Source: PALSA-505 sp035308365
GTDB lineage: Bacteria; Actinomycetota; Actinomycetes; Streptosporangiales; Streptosporangiaceae
DNA: 22,280 bases
Direction of reading: 5' to 3'
NCBI GenBank assembly: GCA_035308365.1
Contig: DATGGU010000092.1
Span: 1 to 22,280 of the forward strand
Below the pieces are notes generated by a model, which was given only the letters and a program-made list of their open reading frames with translations, made no database searches and was not told where the DNA came from. A program made the translations under genes and the position numbers. Below are positions 15,263-22,134 of this stretch, piece after piece. Numbering within the stretch: position 1 is the first letter of the stretch; each line of letters begins with the position of its first letter.

Positions 15263-16258
15263 TCAGCCACCGTCGCGGCAGGCGACGATCTGGCGGATGG
15301 CGCGTTCCAGCGCGTAGGGCGCGCTTGCGCCCTCGCCCTTGACCTGGGCGTCGGCCTCGGCGACCGCCTGCAGGGCATGGGCCACGCCGTCGGGGGTCCA
15401 GCCGTTGAGCTGGCGGCGGACGCGGTCGATCTTCCAGGGTGGCATGCCCAGCTCCCCGGCCAGGGCGTCGCTGCTGCGGCCGCGCGGGGCGCCGCCGACC
15501 TTGCCGAGGGCACGGACGCCCTGGGCCAGGGCGCTGCTGATCAGCACCGGGGCCACCCCGGTGGCCAGGGCCCAGCGAAGCTGCTCCAAGGCGCCGCCGA
15601 GCTTGCCTTCGACCGCGCGGTCGGCCACGGTGAAGCCGCTCGCCTCCGCTCTGCCCCGGTAGTAGCGGGCCACGGTCGCCTCGTCGATGGCGCCGGTGAC
15701 GTCGTCGGCGAGCTGGGCGCAGGCGGCGGCCAGCTCGCTCAGGTCGTTCCCGACGGCGTCGATCAGCGCCCGCACGCTGGCCTGGCCGGCCTTGCGGCCG
15801 AGCCGGCGGAACTCGCCACGGACGAACTCGATGCGCTCGCCGTCCCGGGTGATCTTGGGGCAGCGGATGACCCGGATGCCGGTCTTGGTCAGCGCGGTCA
15901 GCAGTGCCTTCCCCTTGGCGGCGCCGGCGTGGGTGAGCACGAGCACCGTGTCCGGCTCGGGCGCCGCGGCGTAGCGCTCCAGGACGGCCGCCAGTTCCTT
16001 GCTCGCATCCTGGATGCCCCGGATGACGACGGCCTGTCCCCCACCGAACAGTGATGGGGATACCAGGGACGCGAACTCGCCGGGTCCGAGCCCGGCAGCG
16101 GCGACGTCACTGGGCCGGGCCGTGCTGTTGTCCTGCACCGGGTTGCCCCCCGGCGCGGTCGCCCCGGCCAGCAGGGTGGCGACGGCCCGGTCGACGAGCA
16201 GTTCCTCTTCGCCAACGACGAGGCTGACGGTGGACGCGGCGGCCGGTGAGTCGTTCAC
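15263..16258 (-). CDS. holA: DNA polymerase III subunit delta
   Basis: HolA is the clamp-loader subunit that opens the beta clamp. It has 331 residues, the usual length. VSLVVGEEELLVDRAV (11-26) is the standard N-terminus. SLFGGGQAVVIRG, KITRDGERIEFVRGEFRRLGRKA and DLSELAAACAQLA follow the family order. A helical C-terminal domain contains LGMPPWKIDRVRRQL. The GTG start at 16258 has no Shine-Dalgarno; TAAGCT lies 6 nt upstream, again leaderless-like. Its place next to rpsT and lepA is conserved in actinobacteria. Confidence 0.93.
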   Translation of the reverse strand: MNDSPAAASTVSLVVGEEELLVDRAVATLLAGATAPGGNPVQDNSTARPSDVAAAGLGPGEFASLVSPSLFGGGQAVVIRGIQDASKELAAVLERYAAAPEPDTVLVLTHAGAAKGKALLTALTKTGIRVIRCPKITRDGERIEFVRGEFRRLGRKAGQASVRALIDAVGNDLSELAAACAQLADDVTGAIDEATVARYYRGRAEASGFTVADRAVEGKLGGALEQLRWALATGVAPVLISSALAQGVRALGKVGGAPRGRSSDALAGELGMPPWKIDRVRRQLNGWTPDGVAHALQAVAEADAQVKGEGASAPYALERAIRQIVACRDGG

Positions 16259-16264
16259 CGGCTT

Positions 16265-16270
16265 AGCTTA
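16265..16270 (-). promoter_or_regulatory. Candidate -10 element for leaderless holA mRNA
   Basis: Minus-strand TAAGCT ends 6 nt before the GTG at 16258. No ribosome site and no clear -35 are present. The 168-bp gap to the next gene holds no other convincing element. Confidence 0.35.
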
Positions 16271-16426
16271 AGCGGACCGGGATGGGGATTGGCCGCGTCC
16301 ACCGGGCGGTTGCGGAGTTTCTTTTCGCCAACCAAAACGGGCCGGCCAGCGTCTTGAGTTGCGTAGGCCGCGTCCGCTCCGCGGAGGGCGTTTGACGGGC
16401 TTGCCGTCAGGAAGGGTTGAGGAAGC

Positions 16427-17383
16427 ATGGTGAACCCACGTTGGCTCTCGGGCCGCAGGACGGCGCGGATTCTCGCGTCGGTCAGCGCAGCAGTGCTGCT
16501 GTCCAGCATGACCGCCGGCGCCGCCGTGGCCCAGCCCGGCGGGGCGGCCCGGGTCCGGCCGGCCGACGGCCCGTCGGGATTCTGGGAGGGAACCGACAGC
16601 TGGCCGATCACGATCGGCGGATCGCCGCCGTATCACGAGCCCGCGATCGGCGGAGATTACGGCGGCTACATCGGGATGACCGGAAACTGGGCCTACCGGC
16701 TGGGCTGTCACGGCCGGATCGCATTCTCGAATACCAACGCAGCCCAGGCGTACACCAACTTCACCACGTATCACATGGGCATTGGCACCGGCGTGTACTG
16801 GTTCATGGGTGGGCCGGGCGTCGACCCGCATTACAACGGCACCACCACCGAGGCCTACAACTTTGGCGCGGAGCAGGCGTCATGGACGCTTGGTGACGTC
16901 GCCCACCTGAAATTGAACTATCCGGTGATCTTCGAAGATGTTGAGATACCCGGAATCGCGCCCGCTCCGGACAATGGCTGGAATTCGGTCTACACTTCGC
17001 CGTGCAGTGGCCGGGTTAGGATCGGTTCCATCTCGCCAGGCGTGGACCGGGCCGATTTCAACGGGTTCGCCGCCTACATCACCAGCCATTCTTCATACAA
17101 GGTCGGGGTGTACTCCGCTCCCGGCATTTGGGAGTCGATCTTCGGCACCGGGCCGGACTCGCTTATTCCGAACACCTACGAATGGACGTACACCGGCGAT
17201 ACGAGCAGCCTGGCGCATGTGCCCTATAGCTGGTGCCTGCAGGGTACGACCACGTGCGCCGGGTTCTTCGGCGGCCAGAATTCCGGCAGCAAGTACGCGC
17301 TGATGTGGCAATGGTCCGGCGGTGGCGGGACCTACAACGGATACGGCGACTTCGACCAGATCGACGCCAACAGGACGCCTTGA
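16427..17383 (+). CDS. Secreted protein with GH25/DUF1906-like TIM-barrel features
   Basis: This is a 318-residue exported protein. A signal peptide is clear: WLSGRRTAR, a hydrophobic core to about 30, then AVA before Q36. The twin arginine leaves Sec or Tat open. In the mature part, YPVIFEDVEIPG (165-176) has acidic residues at a strand end, GFAAYITSHSSYKVGVYSAPGIWESIFG (213-240) and ALMWQWSGGGG...DFDQID (291-312) resemble late strands of GH25 lysozyme-like barrels, where WQ(Y/W) and a final Asp recur. The substrate could be peptidoglycan or another glycan; activity is unproven. Four cysteines (94, 193, 270, 277) may form disulfides. ATG at 16427 follows GAGG with a 4-nt gap. Base use looks less GC-rich than its neighbours, possibly indicating transfer. 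Confidence 0.7.
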   Translation: MVNPRWLSGRRTARILASVSAAVLLSSMTAGAAVAQPGGAARVRPADGPSGFWEGTDSWPITIGGSPPYHEPAIGGDYGGYIGMTGNWAYRLGCHGRIAFSNTNAAQAYTNFTTYHMGIGTGVYWFMGGPGVDPHYNGTTTEAYNFGAEQASWTLGDVAHLKLNYPVIFEDVEIPGIAPAPDNGWNSVYTSPCSGRVRIGSISPGVDRADFNGFAAYITSHSSYKVGVYSAPGIWESIFGTGPDSLIPNTYEWTYTGDTSSLAHVPYSWCLQGTTTCAGFFGGQNSGSKYALMWQWSGGGGTYNGYGDFDQIDANRTP

Positions 17384-17454
17384 GAGACTTATTCAGAACA
17401 CCATATGCGCGGCTAAATGCCCAATCAGGAGGTTTCGAACAAGCCTCTTAGACT

Positions 17455-17518
17455 CGGGCCGCCGTGCTGTCCGGCCGGGGTGTAGAGAGCCGAACGCTAT
17501 GGGCAGCACGGCGGCCCG
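17455..17518. terminator. Long hairpin downstream of the secreted-protein gene
   Basis: CGGGCCGCCGTGCTG (17455-17469) pairs perfectly with CAGCACGGCGGCCCG (17504-17518). Three more pairs (one G-T) continue the stem inward, leaving a 28-nt loop. It is far longer than a random match and lies 71 bp after the stop of the plus-strand gene. No T tract follows. It may be a terminator or a remnant of a palindromic repeat element. Confidence 0.65.
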
Positions 17519-17538
17519 GCCATCCGTAAGCCGATGAG

Positions 17539-17595
17539 CCCGCAGGTCACAGTGAAGCCGGCCGGCGAAAATGACCGGCCACAGTGACCTGCGGG
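17539..17595 (-). terminator. Strong stem-loop abutting the hutI-like stop codon
   Basis: CCCGCAGGTCAC (17539-17550) pairs with GTGACCTGCGGG (17584-17595). After one A-A mismatch, GTG pairs with CAC. Across a two-base bulge GCCGG pairs with CCGGC, closing a 13-nt loop. The stem begins at the base next to the stop codon (17596-17598). It very likely serves the minus-strand gene and may also block read-through from the left. Confidence 0.75.
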
Positions 17596-18807
17596 TCAGG
17601 GGTCTACGCGCTCGGCGCCGCGCCAGATCCGCAGTGGCTTGAGGCCGTAGGACCAGGCGAACGCGCCCTCGTGGTCCGCGTCCCAGAGCACCATGTCCGC
17701 GTACCGGCCCCGGACCAGCGCGCCACGGTCGGGCGCGCGCAGCGCCTGCGCCCCGCCGACCGTCGATGCCCGCAGCGCCTCGGTGACGCTCATGCCGAAG
17801 TTGGCGATGGCGAGCGCGATGACCAGCGGCATGGACGTGATGCCGTTGCCGCCGGGCGTGTGGTCGCTGCCCAGCGCCACGGCCACCCCCTTGTCCAGCA
17901 GGGACCGGACCGGCGGGGAGCGCCGGGCCTGCATTGATGCGCTCGGGCACACCACGGCGGCCACTCCGGCCTGGGCCAGGGCCGCCACGTCGTCATCGTC
18001 GGCCTCGTGCAGCAGATCCGCTGACGCGCAGCCGATCTCGGCGGCCAGCCTGGCCGCGCCGGTGTGCGACTGGCCGCAGGCGTGCAGCCTGGGCAGCAGG
18101 CCGGCGGCCCGTCCCGCGCCCAGCATCCAGCGCGCCTCGTGCTCGGTGAACCGGCCCTCTTCGCAGTAGACGTCGATGCTGTCCGCACCGGCCGCCTGCG
18201 CGTCGGCACACCACGAGCCCACGGCGTCGACATAGTCGTGACGGCGGCCGAAGTACTCAGGTGGCACCGAGTGGGCGGCGAGGAAGGTCACGTGGATGCG
18301 CGGCACCGCGACCTCACCCTCGAGCGAGCGCAGCAGCCGGACGTCGGCGAGTTCGCCGTCGCGGGTCAGGTGGTACCCGGTCTTCGCCTCGATGGTCGTG
18401 GTGCCGGACATCAGCCAGTCGCGCAGCCGTTCACGCACGCCGTTGCACAGGGTCCACGGGTCGGTCCCCCTGGTGACGGTGACCGTCGAGGCCATGCCGC
18501 CGCCAGCGGCGGCGATCTCGGTGGCCGACGAGCCGTTGGAGCGCATGGCCAGCTCGGCCCAGCGGTTGCCCGCGTAGACCGGATGCGTGTGCGCATCGAT
18601 CAGGCCGGGCGTGACAAGCCCGCCGCCCAGGTTCTCGACATGATCGACATCGACGATGTCATCCACGACGCCGGGGATGCTTTCCGGCAGTTCGACGGCG
18701 GGGCCGACCCAGGTGATCCGCTCGTCATGGGTGAGAATGGCGGCATTGCTCAGGATCTCGGTGCCGGTCCACAGCCGGCCGATGTTCGTGAGCAGGCGTA
18801 CGGTCAC
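17596..18807 (-). CDS. hutI: Imidazolonepropionase-family amidohydrolase (HutI-like)
   Basis: This is a 403-residue metal-dependent amidohydrolase closest to HutI, which opens imidazolone-propionate in histidine breakdown. VTPGLIDAHTHPVYAGNR contains the metal ligands H73/H75 and the substrate arginine R82. KTGYHL (Y145), TFLAAHSVPPEY (H179), LLPRLHACG (H242) and GSDHTPG (D315) fit the remaining ligands. However, the Glu/Gln three residues after the metal His is Gly245, and the usual ADH is ADLL, so two active-site positions seem lost. No other hut gene is nearby. It may act on a different cyclic amide. GTG at 18807 has no evident ribosome site. A stem-loop follows its stop. Confidence 0.75.
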   Translation of the reverse strand: MTVRLLTNIGRLWTGTEILSNAAILTHDERITWVGPAVELPESIPGVVDDIVDVDHVENLGGGLVTPGLIDAHTHPVYAGNRWAELAMRSNGSSATEIAAAGGGMASTVTVTRGTDPWTLCNGVRERLRDWLMSGTTTIEAKTGYHLTRDGELADVRLLRSLEGEVAVPRIHVTFLAAHSVPPEYFGRRHDYVDAVGSWCADAQAAGADSIDVYCEEGRFTEHEARWMLGAGRAAGLLPRLHACGQSHTGAARLAAEIGCASADLLHEADDDDVAALAQAGVAAVVCPSASMQARRSPPVRSLLDKGVAVALGSDHTPGGNGITSMPLVIALAIANFGMSVTEALRASTVGGAQALRAPDRGALVRGRYADMVLWDADHEGAFAWSYGLKPLRIWRGAERVDP

Positions 18808-19312
18808 CGGAATACCATGCCTGGCGAACTGGGACCAGGATCAGGAGTCCTGTGCCTCATGAGATCACCTGCCATGGATCGTGCCTGTCGGGGACACCAA
18901 CAGGCATCCAGTGAAGTGAATCGTACACGCGACGGGCATGCTGGCGGGTGACAGATGCGCGAGCCAACATATCAGTCCCGCTACCGTAATCCAGCATGAG
19001 CACTCTGTACAGTCCGAATGCACAGAAGAGGGGACCCAAATTCACGTTAAGGCCCGGACGATCCGGCAGCGCCCGCCCATCTGTTGCCGATCGTGACCGA
19101 TGCGCTGCCCCTCCAATAGGTACTGACCGAAACTGCTTACTCACCGTGCTGGCCATCTGCGCATCCTAAACCATAGAGTGACTAGATAGTTACACTGTGC
19201 AATCGCACAGAAGAATCGGTGCCCGGCAATGGCGCCAGTAATTTCGCAAATAGAACCGTACATTCGGTTCGATACATGCCGTTACGGGCAGGAATTCTGG
19301 ACGGTAGTCCAG
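18808..19312. other. 505-bp gap without a supported gene
   Basis: It lies between the HutI-like start and the hflX stop and is less GC-rich than the surroundings. It should contain the promoter of the HutI-like gene, but no convincing -35/-10 pair was found. Small palindromes are CTGTACAG (19005-19012), CTGTGC-AATC-GCACAG (19195-19210), and a 5-bp stem at 18884-18904 upstream of the HutI-like start. A 99-codon minus-strand frame at 18857-19156 has no recognisable domain or ribosome site and is not called. Confidence 0.6.
19277..19312 (-). terminator. Stem-loops just after the hflX stop
   Basis: CTGGAC (19297-19302) pairs with GTCCAG (19307-19312) over the 4-nt loop GGTA and directly abuts the hflX stop codon. 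A second short stem, TGCC (19277-19280) with GGCA (19287-19290), follows. These are weak but well placed for termination. There is no T tract. Confidence 0.42.
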
Positions 19313-20815
19313 CTACTGGCGATCCGGCAGCAGCGCGGCTGATTGCACATCGTCACTCTGCGTTATGTCACTGGCCGGGGCCGCGCCGATCCGTTCCAGC
19401 TCCGCGGCGAGCCACTGCGGCACCCGGGCCGTCAGCAGGGTGCCATCCGCACCGTGCCGCAGGTCGAGCACCTGGCCCTCCTCGTGCGCCCGGGCCAGCA
19501 GGTCGCCACGCTCGTAGGGCACGACCGCGCGCACCTCCCGGTCCCGGCGCGGCAGCACCCGCTCCAGGGTTGCCAGCAGGTCATCGACCCCGGCCCCGGT
19601 CCGGGCGGACACCACGGCACAACCCCGCTCACGCAACTGCAGCGCCTTCACCACGATCGGGTCGGCCACGTCCGACTTGTTGATCACCACGAGCTCGGGG
19701 ACGTCGCCGGCGCCTATCTCGCGCAGCACCTCGCGCACGGCGCTGAGCTGCGCGAAGGGATCCGGGTCGCTGCCGTCGACCACATGCAGGATCAGGTCGG
19801 CCTGCGCGATCTCCTCCAGGGTGGCCCGGAACGCGTCGACGAGCTGATGCGGCAGGTGCCGGACGAACCCCACGGTGTCGGTCAGCGTGAACACCTGACC
19901 CGACGGCATCCGGGTGCGCCGCACCGCAGAATCCAGCGTGGCGAACAGCGAGTCGGCGACCAGCACGCCGGACCCGGTCAGCCGGTTGAGCAGGCTCGAC
20001 TTGCCAGCGTTCGTGTAGCCCGCGATGGCCACCGACGGCACCTCGCGGCGCCTGCGCTGCCCGCGCCGCACCTCGCGGCCGGTGGCCATGCCGGCGATCT
20101 CCCGCCGCAGCTTGGCCGTCCGCGCCCGGATCCGGCGCCGGTCGGTCTCGATCTTCGTCTCGCCAGGACCACGGGTCCCGATGCCGCCACCGCCGGCCAC
20201 CCGGCCGCCGGCCTGCCGGGACAGCGACTCACCCCAGCCGCGCAGCCTGGGCAGCAGGTATTCGAGCTGAGCCAGCTCGACCTGCGCCTTACCCTCCTTG
20301 CTGCGCGCGTGCTGGGCGAAGATGTCGAGGATCAGCGCGGTACGGTCGATGACCTTGACCCGCACCACCCCCTCAAGGCGGCGCAACTGGCTGGGGCTGA
20401 GCTCGCCGTCACAGATCACGGTGTCGGCCCCCGCGCTGGCCACGATCTCGGCCAGCTCCCTGGCCTTGCCCGCGCCGACGTAGGTCGCCGGGTCGGGCCT
20501 GCCACGGCGCTGGATGAGACCGTCGAGCACCTGCGAGCCCGCCGTCTCGGCGAGCTGCGACAGCTCACGCAGCGAGTTCTCCGCGCCGGCCAGGGTGCCC
20601 TCGGTCCACACGCCGATCAGGACGACCTTCTCGAGCCGCAGTTCGCGGTATTCGACCTCGGTGATGTCCTGCAGCTCGGTGGACAGCCCCGCCACCCGGC
20701 GCAGTGCCGCCCGGTCCTCCAGGTCGAGCTCGCCCGGATCTGGTGCCGCCGCCGGCACCAGCGCCGTGGGCGCTGCCGCTTGCTGCCCGGGCAGCCCGCG
20801 TGTTGACGCGGTCAT
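19313..20815 (-). CDS. hflX: GTPase HflX (ribosome-splitting factor)
   Basis: HflX is a 50S-binding GTPase that rescues stalled or damaged ribosomes in stress. It has 500 residues from ATG at 20815, preceded by GGAGG. The N-terminal domain covers about 50-200 with TYVGAGKARELAE (111-123), DGELSPSQLRRLE and VIDRTALILDIFAQHARSKEG. The glycine-rich GGGIGTRGPGETK (209-221) is diagnostic. In the GTPase domain, G1 is GYTNAGKSS (266-274), G3 DTVGF (313-317), G4 NKSD (379-382). The frame remains open to 20941, but that would read through a structured leader. HflX homologues in mycobacteria are antibiotic-induced. The leader here may be regulatory. Confidence 0.96.
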   Translation of the reverse strand: MTASTRGLPGQQAAAPTALVPAAAPDPGELDLEDRAALRRVAGLSTELQDITEVEYRELRLEKVVLIGVWTEGTLAGAENSLRELSQLAETAGSQVLDGLIQRRGRPDPATYVGAGKARELAEIVASAGADTVICDGELSPSQLRRLEGVVRVKVIDRTALILDIFAQHARSKEGKAQVELAQLEYLLPRLRGWGESLSRQAGGRVAGGGGIGTRGPGETKIETDRRRIRARTAKLRREIAGMATGREVRRGQRRRREVPSVAIAGYTNAGKSSLLNRLTGSGVLVADSLFATLDSAVRRTRMPSGQVFTLTDTVGFVRHLPHQLVDAFRATLEEIAQADLILHVVDGSDPDPFAQLSAVREVLREIGAGDVPELVVINKSDVADPIVVKALQLRERGCAVVSARTGAGVDDLLATLERVLPRRDREVRAVVPYERGDLLARAHEEGQVLDLRHGADGTLLTARVPQWLAAELERIGAAPASDITQSDDVQSAALLPDRQ

Positions 20816-20880
20816 TGTCCTCCAAACCGGGAACCCCCGCCGGGCACATTCACCGGCGCCTTCGCCCCCGATAGTCCCAT
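20812..20880 (-). CDS. Possible 22-residue leader ORF overlapping hflX
   Basis: An ATG at 20880 opens a 22-codon frame (MGLSGAKAPVNVPGG and on) whose TGA at 20814-20812 overlaps the hflX ATG as ATGA, the geometry of translational coupling. Only a weak AGG lies upstream, 11 bases away. One arm of the leader inverted repeat lies inside it. It could be a leader peptide sensing ribosome stalling, or chance. There is no homology evidence. Confidence 0.25.
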   Translation of the reverse strand: MGLSGAKAPVNVPGGGSRFGGQ

Positions 20881-20932
20881 GCTGCCGAATACCTTTCACC
20901 TCATTAACACGCGAGCCCCCCCGAATGTGCCC
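20842..20932 (-). promoter_or_regulatory. 10-bp inverted repeat in the hflX leader
   Basis: GGGCACATTC (20842-20851) and GAATGTGCCC (20923-20932) are perfectly complementary and separated by 71 nt. The inner arm ends 27 nt before the hflX start. If transcription starts upstream of 20932 the leader could close a long stem around the possible leader ORF start. Otherwise the arms could be paired operator half-sites. No promoter was placed with confidence. Confidence 0.45.
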
Positions 20933-20980
20933 ACCGGTCATCTGGTCATGCCCCCGATCACCCGCGCCACCTGGTCACCC

Positions 20981-21106
20981 GGCTGAAACCGGCTCACCCA
21001 GCTGACCGGGCCCCGGCTGAAACCGGCTCACCCAGCTGACCAAGCCCCGGCTGAAACCGGCTCACCCAGCTGACCAGGCCCCGGCTGAAACCGGCTCACC
21101 CAGCTG
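20981..21106. repeat. 34-bp tandem repeat between hflX and the winged-helix gene
   Basis: Units start at 20981, 21015, 21049 and 21083, an exact 34-bp period. The last copy is truncated at 24 bp. The shared core is GGCTGAAACCGGCTCACCCA followed by GCTGACC. The fourth copy runs into the C-terminal codons and stop (21096-21098) of the minus-strand gene. The sequence is unrelated to the 32-bp edge repeats. Confidence 0.92.
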
Positions 21107-22052
21107 CTGGCAGGGTCTGTACCTGCGCCGCGGCGTGGCCTGCTTTCAGTGCGGCCTTGATGGTAGCGATCACTTCGGATCGCTCTGTCCGGATCTGCTT
21201 GGGCGTGAAGTGCAGTACCAGAATCCCGTGGGCACTCATCCTGGCGTGCCGTTGCAGCGTCCGCTCCCATTCCTCCGGCGACAGGTGCCACTCGCGCGAG
21301 TCGGCCTCAGCCGCCACCCCAGCCTCAGCCCACCAGGCATCAGCCACCGCGAGCAGCACGTCCCCCACGTACAACCGTGCGTTGAACACCGGCATCGGCA
21401 GCCCACCCTGTTTAATCAGATCCCGCAGATCCCCCTCGGCAACAGACCTGATCCCCTCGGCCACCTCCCCCAGCGCCCTCCGCAGCAGCGCCGACCCACC
21501 AACTGGCCCCTGGCCAAGCTCCCGCTGCAGCTCCGAGATCTTGCACAACCGCCGCTGCACCGAATCAGCCACCAGAGCCCGGACGTCGCGCCACTCCTCC
21601 AGCCACCGCGTCGCATCCGCCACAGCCCGCGCCGTCATAGCAAACCGGATCCCCCCACTGATACAAACCTGCTCCGGCATCCGGTTCGTGTGGATGACCC
21701 TGACGAACCCAGTGCTCTGACGCTCCTTCTTCCCCCGCACGAGAACATCGACCTGATCTGTGCGAGGCGCGCTCAGCCCGAGTCGCCGCAGCGCCGAGCA
21801 ACCAGTGATTACGCTGCCAGGTCCGGCATAGAGCAACGCGGCCATGTCACGCTGGTCGATGGTCGGTGATCCAGTCGCGGCCAGATAAACACCGGGCAGC
21901 ATCCGCTGCCAGGGACCAGCTGCCCGCAACCGATGCCGCAGCGCTTTGTCCGTCATCCCGCATATGGTTACCTGCCGCCAGGAAATCACGCTGTGCTGCT
22001 TGTGAAGGAATTCGGCCAGCATTGCGCGGTCAAGCTTCGTGGTAGCTGCCAT
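21096..22052 (-). CDS. AbiEi-type winged-helix protein with DUF559/PD-(D/E)XK-like C-terminus
   Basis: This 318-residue protein resembles the actinobacterial family annotated as 'type IV toxin-antitoxin AbiEi family antitoxin domain-containing'. The N-terminal winged helix (about 8-60) has HSVISWRQVTICGMTDKALRHRLRAAGPWQRMLPGVY, followed by a region with TGCSALRRLGL and VDVLVRGKK. The C-terminal part (about 225-300) has ADAWW (D238), VAAEADSREWH (E249, D251, H256), RHARMSAHGILVLHFTPKQIR, the layout of DUF559/Vsr-like PD-(D/E)XK folds. There is no partner AbiEii nucleotidyltransferase in the window. ATG at 22052 has no visible ribosome site. The gene lies between two unlike repeat arrays. Biochemical role unknown. 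Confidence 0.78.
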   Translation of the reverse strand: MAATTKLDRAMLAEFLHKQHSVISWRQVTICGMTDKALRHRLRAAGPWQRMLPGVYLAATGSPTIDQRDMAALLYAGPGSVITGCSALRRLGLSAPRTDQVDVLVRGKKERQSTGFVRVIHTNRMPEQVCISGGIRFAMTARAVADATRWLEEWRDVRALVADSVQRRLCKISELQRELGQGPVGGSALLRRALGEVAEGIRSVAEGDLRDLIKQGGLPMPVFNARLYVGDVLLAVADAWWAEAGVAAEADSREWHLSPEEWERTLQRHARMSAHGILVLHFTPKQIRTERSEVIATIKAALKAGHAAAQVQTLPAAG

Positions 22053-22134
22053 GCCCGCAGCGTGTCAGCCCGTACCGACATTTCACGGCGAGCCTTGCCC
22101 GAGCATCCAGCTCAGCCACAAACCAGCAGCCGCC

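Noticed and set aside
18857..19156. 99-codon minus-strand frame upstream of the HutI-like gene
   Set aside because: No ribosome site, no recognisable domain, no codon bias typical of the genome; also overlaps likely promoter DNA.
19857..19885. Sequence resembling the edge repeat (GGACGAACCCCACGGTGTCGG)
   Set aside because: It encodes the conserved DTVGFVR G3 region of HflX; the resemblance is coincidental.
19343..20806. 487-codon open frame on the plus strand
   Set aside because: It is exactly antisense to hflX, whose motifs are complete, and shows the His/Gln/Gly-rich composition of a shadow frame.
20816..20941. Upstream extension of hflX to 20941
   Set aside because: It lacks family similarity, and the ATG at 20815 has GGAGG directly upstream.
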